Of a stretch of 6,853 nucleotides of DNA, positions 1 to 5,908 are shown piece after piece. A model generated the notes under the pieces. That model had not been told where the DNA came from. It ran no database searches and saw nothing but the letters and a program-made list of their open reading frames with translations. Source of the DNA: Phycisphaeraceae bacterium (GTDB lineage Bacteria > Planctomycetota > Phycisphaerae > Phycisphaerales > Zrk34). Each line of letters begins with the position of its first letter. Position 1 is the first letter of the stretch. The position numbers and the translations under genes were made by a program. The stretch is from positions 1-6,853 of the forward strand of contig JANQJT010000008.1 in the NCBI GenBank assembly GCA_028281485.1. The letters run 5' to 3'.

Positions 1-882
1 GTTGGCGACGGGTGCGACGATCTCGAGCGCGGGTCGGTCGGCGGCTTCGGTAGGCGGTGCGCCGCCGATAAAGGCCGCGGCTCCCAATCCCACCATGATC
101 AGCGCGAGCGCCGTGAGCAGTTGCAATGAATTGATGTAGTCACGCGGCTGCAGCAGGCTCCACACCGGCAGCACCGAGGCGATGTAGGAATAGATCAACA
201 GCACCGCGACCCACACGATGGTGGGCAGGCCGGCCAGCCAGGCGTTGATCTGTCCGAGCGCACCGACGTTGCCGTAGATCACCGAGAGGTACATGATCGC
301 CAGCGCGACGATGGAGGGGATCAGCAGGTTGACGCCTCTGCGGTGGAGGTAGAGGCCGATGGTGATGGCGATGGGGATCTGGATGATGCAGGGAACGATG
401 GAGGCGGGGTAGAGGCGGAAGACGATGGCGATGACCAGGCCGAAGATTGCCAGCACGATGGTGAGCGCCAGGAAGAGGACGACGAGGAAGCAGATGCGCA
501 CGCGGGGGTTGAGCACGCGCCCGGCGATGTCGCCGACGGTTTGGCCGCGGTTGCGCAGGGAGACGACCAGTGCGCCGAAGTCGTGGACGGCGCCGATGAA
601 GATCGACCCGAGCAGGACCCACAGCAGGGCCGGCAGCCAGCCCCACATGACGGCGATGGCCGGGCCGACGATCGGTCCGGTGCCGGCGATGGAGGTGAAG
701 TGGTGTCCGAAGACGATGGACTTCTTAGTGGGGACGTAGTCGGCGTCGTCGTTGAGGGCGACGGAGGGGACGGGGGCGTGCGGATCGAGGCGGAAGATGC
801 GCCGTGCCAGCCATCGACCGTACGTGCGGTAAGCGATGATGTAACCGACAAACGCGCCGACGGCGATGAGAAAGGTGGTCAT
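1..882 (-). CDS. cstA: CstA-family carbon starvation protein / pyruvate (peptide) transporter, N-terminal part
   Basis: Inner-membrane transporter of the CstA family. Characterised members (E. coli CstA, BtsT/YjiY) take up pyruvate, and CstA was earlier linked to peptide use during carbon starvation. The frame is open from the ATG at 882 to the window edge, giving 294 residues with no stop or frameshift; family members usually exceed 480 residues, so the C-terminus lies outside. Diagnostic segments are VPTKKSIVFGHHFTSIAGTG (residues 50-69), followed by PIVGP, then GAVHDFGALVVSLRNRGQT (about 97-115), and later SVLPVWSLLQPRDYINSLQ. Many hydrophobic helices are visible, the first at about residues 3-18. 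The start is supported by GAGG at 890-893, 7 bases upstream. The protein begins directly at the first helix, with no long N-terminal extension. Transported substrate is inferred from the family only. No partner gene is visible in the window. Confidence 0.93.
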   Translation of the reverse strand, partial: MTTFLIAVGAFVGYIIAYRTYGRWLARRIFRLDPHAPVPSVALNDDADYVPTKKSIVFGHHFTSIAGTGPIVGPAIAVMWGWLPALLWVLLGSIFIGAVHDFGALVVSLRNRGQTVGDIAGRVLNPRVRICFLVVLFLALTIVLAIFGLVIAIVFRLYPASIVPCIIQIPIAITIGLYLHRRGVNLLIPSIVALAIMYLSVIYGNVGALGQINAWLAGLPTIVWVAVLLIYSYIASVLPVWSLLQPRDYINSLQLLTALALIMVGLGAAAFIGGAPPTEAADRPALEIVAPVAN

Positions 883-889
883 GTGTGCG

Positions 890-893
890 CCTC
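890..893 (-). promoter_or_regulatory. Ribosome binding site of cstA
   Basis: GAGG on the minus strand, with 7 bases to the ATG at 880-882. It supports this ATG as the start of the transporter gene. Confidence 0.6.
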
Positions 894-1022
894 ACTGAAC
901 GGATGCCCGAGCGGGCCGAAGTGAGTCACATGATATCGCGGTCGGAGCGGGTCCGCATGTGGGCGATGCCGGTGTGTCGTGATTGGGCGTGGCTAGAGCG
1001 CCTCAACTTTTGTTGTCTCGTT

Positions 1023-1055
1023 CCGACGAGCCGCGCACGTCAGTAAGCGGTTAAC
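1023..1055 (+). repeat. REP-like hairpin, left copy of an inverted pair
   Basis: This 33-base unit matches the reverse complement of 1094-1126 at 25 of 33 positions by my hand alignment. It contains AGCCGCG near the 5' side and AGCGGTT near the 3' side. The predicted fold is CCGC/GCGG, a 2x2 internal mismatch (GC/AA), a 2-bp AC/GT stem and a GTCA loop. It is the more diverged member of the pair, but its inner stem stays paired through compensating changes. It is read here as a REP/BIME-type repeat, an inference from structure and from its likeness to the repeats flanking the transposase gene at 5878-6547. Confidence 0.6.
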
Positions 1056-1066
1056 TATTTAGCCAC

Positions 1067-1081
1067 ATAGCCGGGGGCTAT
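1067..1081. other. Small perfect hairpin between the two REP-like units
   Basis: ATAGCC, a GGG loop, then GGCTAT: a 6-bp perfect stem. The flanks TTTAGCC (1058-1064) and GGCTATTAAA also allow an alternative, longer pairing. There is no U-rich tail in the direction of the upstream minus-strand gene, so a terminator role is doubtful. It may be part of the folded REP pair. Confidence 0.35.
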
Positions 1082-1093
1082 TAAATAAGTTCT

Positions 1094-1126
1094 GCCAACC
1101 GCTCCCTCACGGTCGCGGCTCGTAGG
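1094..1126 (-). repeat. REP-like hairpin, right copy of an inverted pair
   Basis: On the minus strand this reads as a 20-base hairpin core: CCGC, GA, CC, a GTGA loop, GG, GA, GCGG. The outer stem is 4 bp, then a tandem G-A/G-A mismatch, a 2-bp inner stem and a GNRA-type tetraloop. It is preceded by CGAG and followed by TTGGC. The first ten bases, AGCCGCGACC, are identical to the repeats that bound the transposase cassette at 5878-6547, and the 3' part (GGGAGCG) also matches. It is an inverted partner of 1023-1055, in the same outward orientation as the cassette ends. Confidence 0.68.
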
Positions 1127-1155
1127 AGAAACGTTACGGTGACAGGAGATCCGCT

Positions 1156-1470
1156 CTAGTCGGTGTCGAGCTTGGACTTCATGATGATCACGGCGAGGGC
1201 GTAGATGCCCATGCAGATGATGACCATGCAGAGGCCGGAGGCGAAGTTGAGTCGGCCCTGGTTGTTTTCCGAGCCGATGAAGAAGGCGTAGACGGTGGCC
1301 ATGGCGGTGGGGACCATGCTCATGAAGGCGGCGGGGTTGTTGCGGGGTGGTTGTCCCGCGCGTTCTTTCATCGCCATCTTGTAGACGGTGTAGGCGCGGA
1401 ACAGCAGGCCGAACAGGGCCACGGTCAGGGCGAAGTACCACTGGGGGGCGCTGAAGAATGAGAAGTCCAT
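1156..1470 (-). CDS. Small three-helix membrane protein of unknown function
   Basis: I do not recognise this 104-residue protein. It starts MDFSFFSAPQWYFALTVALF. Three hydrophobic segments suggest transmembrane helices at about residues 11-32, 49-66 and 76-97. A short polar linker, KERAGQPPRNNP, lies after helix 1, and SENNQGR lies between helices 2 and 3. The C-terminus is charged (KSKLDTD). An in-frame GTG at 1512 would add 14 residues, but it sits against the U-tract of the upstream gene's terminator, so the ATG at 1470 is preferred. No convincing Shine-Dalgarno site precedes that ATG. The gene lies 93 bases downstream of the EF-G-like gene on the same strand but beyond its terminator, so it probably has its own promoter, not clearly visible in the short gap. 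The even hydrophobic pattern and high-GC codon use argue that it is real. Confidence 0.75.
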   Translation of the reverse strand: MDFSFFSAPQWYFALTVALFGLLFRAYTVYKMAMKERAGQPPRNNPAAFMSMVPTAMATVYAFFIGSENNQGRLNFASGLCMVIICMGIYALAVIIMKSKLDTD

Positions 1471-1513
1471 GGGCCTATGGTAACCGATTCGTTGTGAGAG
1501 GGATGCGCGCACG

Positions 1514-1536
1514 AAAAAGGCCCGCCGAAGCGGACC
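1514..1536 (-). terminator. Rho-independent terminator of the EF-G-like gene
   Basis: On the minus strand GGTCCGC, a TTCG loop and GCGGGCC form a 7-bp stem (one T-G wobble) closed by a very stable UUCG tetraloop. TTTTT follows at once (1518-1514). It lies 27 bases after the stop codon of the EF-G-like gene. It is a textbook intrinsic terminator and separates that gene from the small membrane-protein gene downstream. Confidence 0.88.
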
Positions 1537-1563
1537 TTGGGGGTAGCGTGTTGAAGAACGTAC

Positions 1564-3609
1564 TCAGTCTTCCTCTACCTTGGGCTTGTACTGGGCGACG
1601 ATCTGCTGCTGGACGTTGGGGGGCACGGGCTCGTAGTGGCTGAACTCCATGGAGTAGGAGCCCTGACCGCCGGTGACGGACTTGATCTGCGACTGGTAGT
1701 TGCCGAGCTCGGCGAGGGGGGCCTGGGCCTTGATGGAGATCATGCCGCCGGGCACGGAGTCCTGGCCCTGGATGCGGCCGCGCTTGCCGGACAGGTCGCC
1801 GGCGATGTCGCCCATGTTGGCGTCGGGCACGGTGATCTCCAGGTCGACGATCGGCTCGAGCAGCACGGGCTTGGCCTTGCTGACCGCGTCGATGAAGGCG
1901 CGCTTGCCGGCGGTGACGAAGGCGACTTCCTTGCTGTCGACCGGGTGGTGCTTGCCGTCGTAGACGCTGACCTTCACGTCCTGCAGGGGGTAGCCGGCGA
2001 TGGCGCCCTCGGTCAGCACGGCGCGGATGCCCTTCTCGATGGCCGGGAGGAACTGACCGGGGATGGAGCCGCCGAAGATGTCGTTGGAGAACTCGAAGCC
2101 GGTGCCGCGTTCGAGCGGCTCGATGCGGAGGTAGACCTCACCGAACTGACCGGCGCCGCCGGACTGTTTCTTGTGGCGGTGGTGCCCCTCGGCCGGTGTG
2201 CTGACGGTCTCGCGGTAAGCGATCTTGGGCGGCGCGGTGTCGACCTCGACGTTGTAGCGCTCTTTCATCTTCTCGAGGATGATGCGCATGTGCAGGTCGC
2301 CCAGGCCGCGGATGACGGTCTCGTGGGTGACGGCGTTGCGTTCGATCCGGAAGCAGGCGTCTTCGGAATCGATGGCGTGCAGGGCCTTGGCGATCTTCTG
2401 CTCGTCGCCGCGGCTCTTGGCGGTGATGGCCAGGCCGTGCATGGGCATGGGGAAGTCGAGGCTCTTGAGGTGGATGTGGTCTTCGTCGTGTGAGTCGTGC
2501 AGGACGCTGTCGAAGGTGATGTCTTCGATCTTGGCCACGGCGCAGATGTCGCCGGGGATGCCGGCGTCGACCTCGACGTGGTCCTTGCCCTGCAGCTTGA
2601 ACAGGTGGCCGACCTTGAAGGGCTTCTTGGCGTTGCCGATGTACAGCTGGGTGTCCTTGGTGATCGTGCCCTGGTGGATGCGGAAGATGCTGAGTCGGCC
2701 GACGAAGGGGTCGACGGTGATCTTGAAGGCGTGGGCCAGCGCGTGGTCGTTGGCGTCGGCGGTGGCGTGGAAGGCTTCGCCGTCGTCGCCCTCGCCGCGG
2801 ATGAACGGGCGCGGGTTGCCTTCGAGGGGGTTGGGGGCGAGGCCCTCGAAGATGTGCAGCATGTCCTTGATGCCGGCCTGCGTCTTGGCCGAGGCGAAGA
2901 GGATCGGCACGAGGTGGCCGGAGCGTAAGGAGGCCTCGAAGGCGGTGTGCAGCTCTTCGGGGCTGACGGTTTCGCCGTCGAGGTACTTCATGGCGAGCTC
3001 TTCGTCGACCTCGACGATCTGATCGACGATGGCGGTGTGCGCGTCGGCGGCGGCGGAGAAGTCGGTGTCGCCGGACTCGTGATCGAAGACGTCAACGACG
3101 TCAGTGCCGCCGTTGCACGGCAGGTTGATCGGGAGGCACTCGGTGCCGAAGGACTCGCGGACCTGCTCGACGAGGTTGGGCAGATCGATGTTCTCGGCGT
3201 CGATCTTGTTGACGATGATCATGCGGCAGAGCTTGCGGTCGGCGGCGCGTTCCATCATGCGCCGTGTCATCATCTCGATGCCGGCGGTGGCGTCGATCAC
3301 GACGGCGACGGTCTCGACGGCGGGCAGGACGCTGAGGGCGTGGCCCATGAAGTCGGGGTAGCCGGGGGTGTCGATGAGGTTGATGTGTTTGCCGTGGAAG
3401 TCGGTGTGGACGACGGCCGAGGTGAGGGAGTGGCCGTGGTGTTTTTCTTCGGCTTCGTGGTCGCAGACGGTGTTGCCCTTTTCGACCTCGCCGATGTGTC
3501 CGATGGCGCCGGAATCGTGAAGCAGGGCCTCGACGAGCGATGTCTTGCCCGCTCCGCCGTGACCCACAAGCGCAATGTTACGGATGTCCGCCGTTGTATA
3601 TTTCGGCAT
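1564..3609 (-). CDS. fusA: Elongation factor G-like translational GTPase (EF-G paralogue type)
   Basis: A 681-residue GTPase of the EF-G family, cytosolic and expected to act on the ribosome. The G1 loop is GHGGAGKT (16-23), G3 is DTPG (80-83), G4 is NKID (134-137) and G5 is SAK (240-242). Domain II follows (about 290-375), then III, IV and V. Domain IV keeps QSGGAGQFGEV (482-492) and the tip GKHHPVDS (552-559), which matches the EF-G loop that enters the decoding site. Oddities are the GHGGAGKT P-loop in place of AHIDAGKT, and HGHSLTSA (58-65) where canonical EF-G has RGITI. These traits mark the EF-G-like group, as in T. thermophilus EF-G-2, rather than the main factor. No ribosomal-protein or EF-Tu genes sit beside it, unlike a str operon. 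The start at 3609 is fixed by GAGGAGG 6 bases upstream; a longer frame to 3651 has no such site. The exact in vivo role is uncertain. Confidence 0.93.
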   Translation of the reverse strand: MPKYTTADIRNIALVGHGGAGKTSLVEALLHDSGAIGHIGEVEKGNTVCDHEAEEKHHGHSLTSAVVHTDFHGKHINLIDTPGYPDFMGHALSVLPAVETVAVVIDATAGIEMMTRRMMERAADRKLCRMIIVNKIDAENIDLPNLVEQVRESFGTECLPINLPCNGGTDVVDVFDHESGDTDFSAAADAHTAIVDQIVEVDEELAMKYLDGETVSPEELHTAFEASLRSGHLVPILFASAKTQAGIKDMLHIFEGLAPNPLEGNPRPFIRGEGDDGEAFHATADANDHALAHAFKITVDPFVGRLSIFRIHQGTITKDTQLYIGNAKKPFKVGHLFKLQGKDHVEVDAGIPGDICAVAKIEDITFDSVLHDSHDEDHIHLKSLDFPMPMHGLAITAKSRGDEQKIAKALHAIDSEDACFRIERNAVTHETVIRGLGDLHMRIILEKMKERYNVEVDTAPPKIAYRETVSTPAEGHHRHKKQSGGAGQFGEVYLRIEPLERGTGFEFSNDIFGGSIPGQFLPAIEKGIRAVLTEGAIAGYPLQDVKVSVYDGKHHPVDSKEVAFVTAGKRAFIDAVSKAKPVLLEPIVDLEITVPDANMGDIAGDLSGKRGRIQGQDSVPGGMISIKAQAPLAELGNYQSQIKSVTGGQGSYSMEFSHYEPVPPNVQQQIVAQYKPKVEED

Positions 3610-3615
3610 GTCTGG

Positions 3616-3622
3616 CCTCCTC
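3616..3622 (-). promoter_or_regulatory. Strong ribosome binding site of the EF-G-like gene
   Basis: GAGGAGG on the minus strand, 6 bases before the ATG at 3607-3609. It decides the start in favour of MPKYTT over the upstream in-frame candidate at 3651, and suggests efficient translation. Confidence 0.85.
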
Positions 3623-3636
3623 GTCAGATGTGTTTT

Positions 3637-3654
3637 CCGGTGTGCCACCACCGG
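3637..3654 (-). promoter_or_regulatory. Leader hairpin in the 5' UTR of the EF-G-like gene
   Basis: CCGGTG, a GTGGCA loop and CACCGG form a perfect 6-bp stem just after the predicted transcription start and about 15 bases before the ribosome binding site. The following bases are AAAACA, not U-rich, so it is not a terminator. It could stabilise the mRNA or be incidental. Confidence 0.35.
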
Positions 3655-3670
3655 GGGTGAGGTGCCGCCT

Positions 3671-3698
3671 AGTATAGGCAGGTTGCCGGTTCGGACAA
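3671..3698 (-). promoter_or_regulatory. Sigma-70-type promoter of the EF-G-like gene
   Basis: On the minus strand TTGTCC (3693-3698), a 16-base spacer and TATACT (3671-3676). The predicted start is near 3664, giving a leader of about 55 bases. It lies in the 112-base gap after the RNase Z-like gene, so the GTPase gene probably forms its own transcription unit. Confidence 0.7.
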
Positions 3699-3721
3699 GT
3701 AAGCCGAGTCGTCGCGGCGGT

Positions 3722-4651
3722 TTAGTTCGCTTCGGCGGCGGCCTCGGAGCACTGCTGGTCGTAGCGGGCGCGGTTGGTGCGGGAGTCCATCAGCAGGTGG
3801 ATGCGCGGCTGCTGGTCTTCGGGGATGGCGTTGCGGATCGCGTCGCGGGCGTCGCCGATGAAGGTGCGGCGCGACAGGTGGGTCAGGACGATGGCCTCGT
3901 TGTTGAGCTGGGGCAGGAGGCTGACGATGTCCGAGAGGTGCAGGTGGCGACCGATGCGGGCGCGGTCGCGGTGGTCGCGCTCGAGGAAGGTGCACTCGGT
4001 GATGAGCACCTGGGCATCGGTGACCTCGGGGCGATCGAAGTGTTCGCCGGGGCTGGTGTCGCCCATGAAGGTGACCAGCGGGATCTCCTTGATGTAGGTG
4101 ATGTCCTGGCCGGATTCTTTGAGTTCGACGAGCTTGGGCTGTGGCAGGCCGACGTATTCTTCCTTGAGCTTGGAGCGTTTTTCGATCAGCGCAAAGCCGA
4201 GCGAGGGGACGGTATGGATCGTGCTGAAGGCGCGGCAGAAGATGGTGTTCTTCACCTCGAACTCGTTGGGCGCGTTTTTTTGGTCGGGATCGAGGGGGAT
4301 GACCTTGTAGGGGGTGCGCTGGGCTTCGATGTCGATCCAGGCGGCCATGAGATTGTGGATGGGCTTTTCGAGGGAGGGGTGACAGAGGACGGTGCCGGTG
4401 CCCATGCCCTGGAAGTGTCGTTGTGAGAAGTAGTAGGCGAGTCCGGCGGCGTGGTCCATGTGACCGTGCGTGAGCGCGATGTTGTTGCTGTTCAGCGCGA
4501 GGCGTGGGCAGCGGCCGATGTCGAAACAGACATCGAGCTCGGGCACCTGGATCGCGGTCTCTTCGCCGGCGATGGAGTAGCCCTGTATGCGGAACGGTGG
4601 AAAGTAAAGAAAGCCCGTGGGGGGCGTGCGCGGTGGCTCGTGCGGCAGCAT
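3722..4651 (-). CDS. RNase Z-like metallo-beta-lactamase-fold hydrolase
   Basis: A 309-residue cytosolic enzyme of the metallo-beta-lactamase fold, closest by motif pattern to the RNase Z/ElaC group. Classic members cut the 3' trailer from pre-tRNA using two zinc ions. Motif II is THGHMDH (61-67). Further likely ligands are H146 in HTVPSLGFAL, D198 in FMGDTSPGEHF, and H236/H238 in GRHLHLSD. H258, in LTHLSRR, resembles the final histidine position. All expected ligand positions are filled, so it should be active. Length is close to bacterial RNase Z (about 305). The C-terminus ends in an alanine/glutamate-rich tail. The ATG at 4651 is supported by AGGAG 8 bases upstream. It has a strong promoter of its own and no terminator before the EF-G-like promoter. 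The substrate cannot be told from sequence: tRNA precursors are the first guess, but related hydrolases act on small molecules. Confidence 0.85.
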   Translation of the reverse strand: MLPHEPPRTPPTGFLYFPPFRIQGYSIAGEETAIQVPELDVCFDIGRCPRLALNSNNIALTHGHMDHAAGLAYYFSQRHFQGMGTGTVLCHPSLEKPIHNLMAAWIDIEAQRTPYKVIPLDPDQKNAPNEFEVKNTIFCRAFSTIHTVPSLGFALIEKRSKLKEEYVGLPQPKLVELKESGQDITYIKEIPLVTFMGDTSPGEHFDRPEVTDAQVLITECTFLERDHRDRARIGRHLHLSDIVSLLPQLNNEAIVLTHLSRRTFIGDARDAIRNAIPEDQQPRIHLLMDSRTNRARYDQQCSEAAAEAN

Positions 4652-4659
4652 GTCTGAAT

Positions 4660-4664
4660 CTCCT
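4660..4664 (-). promoter_or_regulatory. Ribosome binding site of the RNase Z-like gene
   Basis: AGGAG on the minus strand with an 8-base spacer to the ATG at 4649-4651. Confidence 0.7.
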
Positions 4665-4718
4665 GCGAGCCCGCTTTCACAGACCCGGGTCGAATGGCTC
4701 TTTCTCCGCGAAAACCGT

Positions 4719-4747
4719 ATTGTAAGTTAAGAGCTAAGTCGTGACAA
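4719..4747 (-). promoter_or_regulatory. Strong sigma-70-type promoter of the RNase Z-like gene
   Basis: On the minus strand TTGTCA (4742-4747), an optimal 17-base spacer and TACAAT (4719-4724). Each box matches consensus at five of six positions. The predicted start is near 4712, about 60 bases before the coding region. The surrounding sequence is AT-rich against a GC-rich background. A 10-bp palindrome, GACCCGGGTC (4682-4691), lies in the leader and could be an operator. Confidence 0.72.
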
Positions 4748-4748
4748 T
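4720..4748 (+). promoter_or_regulatory. Candidate promoter of the glycosyltransferase gene, facing the RNase Z-like promoter
   Basis: On the plus strand TTGTAA (4720-4725), a 17-base spacer and GACAAT (4743-4748), four of six consensus matches in each box. It uses almost the same bases as the minus-strand promoter, shifted by one, because the 30-bp stretch 4719-4748 begins ATTGT and ends ACAAT. An alternative weak pair is TTAAGA (4727-4732) with TATAGG (4750-4755). The leader would be about 65-70 bases. Confidence 0.42.
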
Positions 4749-4822
4749 TTATAGGCTTAATCAACCTTTAACACTCTGATCGCAACACGCTCACAACGAT
4801 CGGCTAACTTACCGCCCGACTC

Positions 4823-5845
4823 ATGAAGATCGCATTAGTCACCGATGCCTGGTTTCCGCAGATCAACGGTGTGGTCACGACCTGGTCGCACGTCTGCGAC
4901 GAGCTGACCGCCGCGGGCCATGACATCGAGGTGATTCACCCGGGCCTGTTTCGGACGTTCGAGGCCCCGAAATACCCTGAGATTCGGCTGGCGATCGCGC
5001 CCCGCCGCAAGCTCAGACGCATGTTGAGTCAGATGCAGCCCGACGCGGTGCACCTGCCGACGGAAGGACCATTAGGCCTGGCGGCGCGAGGCTGGTGTCG
5101 CTGCCACGGCCTACCCTTCACCACGAGCTATCACACCAAGTTCCCCGAGTACCTGCAGGAATACTTCGAGATCCCCGCGCACCTGACGTACCGCTTCATG
5201 CGGTGGTTTCACGGCCCGGCCGAGCGGACGCTGGTGCCCACGCCTTCGATGCGCAACGAGCTGATCGCCAACGGCTTCGACGGGGAGAAGGTCGTGGCAT
5301 GGACGCGCGGTGTGAATCACGCGATGTTCCATCCGTACGCCGACGGGCCCGATCCGTATCCCGATCTGCCGCGGCCCATCTTTGTCTACTGCGGTCGCGT
5401 GGCGCCGGAGAAGAACATCGGGGCGTTCTTGTCGATGGAGCTGCCGGGCTCGATGGTGGTGATCGGCGACGGGCCGGCCCGGGCGGAGATCGAGCGGCAA
5501 TACCCGCACGTGCGCTTCGTGGGCTTCAAGACGGGTGAAGACCTGGCGCGCCACGTGGCGGGCGGGGACGTTTTCGTATTCCCGTCGCTGACCGACACGT
5601 TCGGCGTGGTGATGATCGAGGCGATGGCGTGCGGCCTGCCGGTTGCGGCGTACCCGGTGACCGGGCCGATCGACGTGGTGCACGAGGGCGTCACCGGCTG
5701 CCTGCACGATGACCTGGAGACCGCGGCGCTGAAGTGTCTGGATCTCGACAGGCGGGCGTGCCTGGCCGACGCGCGCAGCTTCACGTGGAAGGCGTGCGCC
5801 GACATGGTGCTGGACATCTTGGCGCCGATCGGCGCAGGGGTCTGA
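4823..5845 (+). CDS. GT4-type (GT-B fold) glycosyltransferase
   Basis: A 340-residue retaining glycosyltransferase of the GT4 type. It should transfer a hexose from a nucleotide sugar to a lipid or glycan at the cytoplasmic face of the membrane. The N-terminal Rossmann half opens MKIALVTDAWFPQINGVVTT, the acceptor-domain glycine loop typical of alpha-mannosyltransferase and sulfolipid-synthase-like enzymes. The donor half carries GRVAPEKN (191-198), IGDGPARAEIE, the late FPSLTDTFGVVMIEAMACG stretch with the acidic pair D258 and E266 (an E-X7-E variant with Asp first), and GPIDVV. Length is near the usual 340-400. The start is fixed by family homology; no Shine-Dalgarno site precedes it. It is transcribed away from the RNase Z-like gene and converges on nadE. 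No other glycan genes are in the window, so sugar donor and acceptor are unknown; GDP-mannose is only a family-based guess. Confidence 0.88.
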   Translation: MKIALVTDAWFPQINGVVTTWSHVCDELTAAGHDIEVIHPGLFRTFEAPKYPEIRLAIAPRRKLRRMLSQMQPDAVHLPTEGPLGLAARGWCRCHGLPFTTSYHTKFPEYLQEYFEIPAHLTYRFMRWFHGPAERTLVPTPSMRNELIANGFDGEKVVAWTRGVNHAMFHPYADGPDPYPDLPRPIFVYCGRVAPEKNIGAFLSMELPGSMVVIGDGPARAEIERQYPHVRFVGFKTGEDLARHVAGGDVFVFPSLTDTFGVVMIEAMACGLPVAAYPVTGPIDVVHEGVTGCLHDDLETAALKCLDLDRRACLADARSFTWKACADMVLDILAPIGAGV

Positions 5846-5877
5846 CCGCCCTACCTGCTCATATTGATGTGTTCACG

Positions 5878-5907
5878 TGTTTAGCCGCGACCCGAAGGGG
5901 AGCGCGT
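5878..5907 (+). repeat. Left REP-like terminal repeat of the transposase cassette
   Basis: A perfect 30-bp inverted match to 6518-6547. It begins TGTTTAGCCGCGACCC. Internal fold: CGC, GA, CCC, a GAA loop, GGG, GA, GCG, a hairpin with a tandem G-A/G-A mismatch and the same design as the unit at 1094-1126. TTAG just 5' of the stem may play the role of the conserved tetranucleotide that RAYT enzymes read beside E. coli REPs (GTAG there); that role is inferred. Confidence 0.85.
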
Positions 5908-5908
5908 A

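Larger units (their letters stand above)
883..1155. other. Intergenic region between cstA and the small membrane-protein gene
   Basis: This 273-base stretch has no credible gene. The part next to cstA must hold its leader and promoter. A possible minus-strand -10 (TATCAT, around 933-938) has no good -35 partner, so I do not call a promoter. The distal half (1023-1126) carries two inverted REP-like hairpins, with a further small hairpin between them. No run of U residues follows any hairpin on the minus strand, so there is no classical terminator for the gene that ends at 1156. Confidence 0.6.

Noticed and set aside
343..924. Plus-strand open frame rich in Asp, Gly and Glu opposite cstA
   Set aside because: It is a shadow of the CstA codons on the minus strand, where the transporter motifs are unambiguous across the whole region.
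924..933. GTGAGTCAC-type short palindrome upstream of cstA as a CRP-like operator
   Set aside because: The arms are too short and the spacing does not fit the known CRP site; such a palindrome is common by chance.
1471..1512. GTG start at 1512 for the small membrane protein
   Set aside because: It would begin at the U-tract of the upstream terminator, has no ribosome binding site, and adds a polar stretch (MRASLSQRIGYHRP) before the hydrophobic start.
1636..2493. Long plus-strand open frame opposite the EF-G-like gene
   Set aside because: It is antisense to strongly conserved GTPase codons. Its product is low-complexity G/A/V/D sequence, as expected from a high-GC reverse frame. The same holds for 2497-2928, 2947-3660 and 3575-4426.
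3610..3651. Upstream start at 3651 for the EF-G-like gene
   Set aside because: The strong GAGGAGG lies within this extension, correctly placed for the ATG at 3609, and the extra residues match no EF-G N-terminus.
3700..3721. GC-rich stretch after the RNase Z-like gene as a further REP copy or terminator
   Set aside because: It shares only short pieces with the REP core, forms a weak mismatched stem and has no U-tract.
5111..5707. Minus-strand open frame inside the glycosyltransferase gene
   Set aside because: Arg/His-rich composition and no recognisable motif, while the plus frame carries a complete GT-B enzyme.
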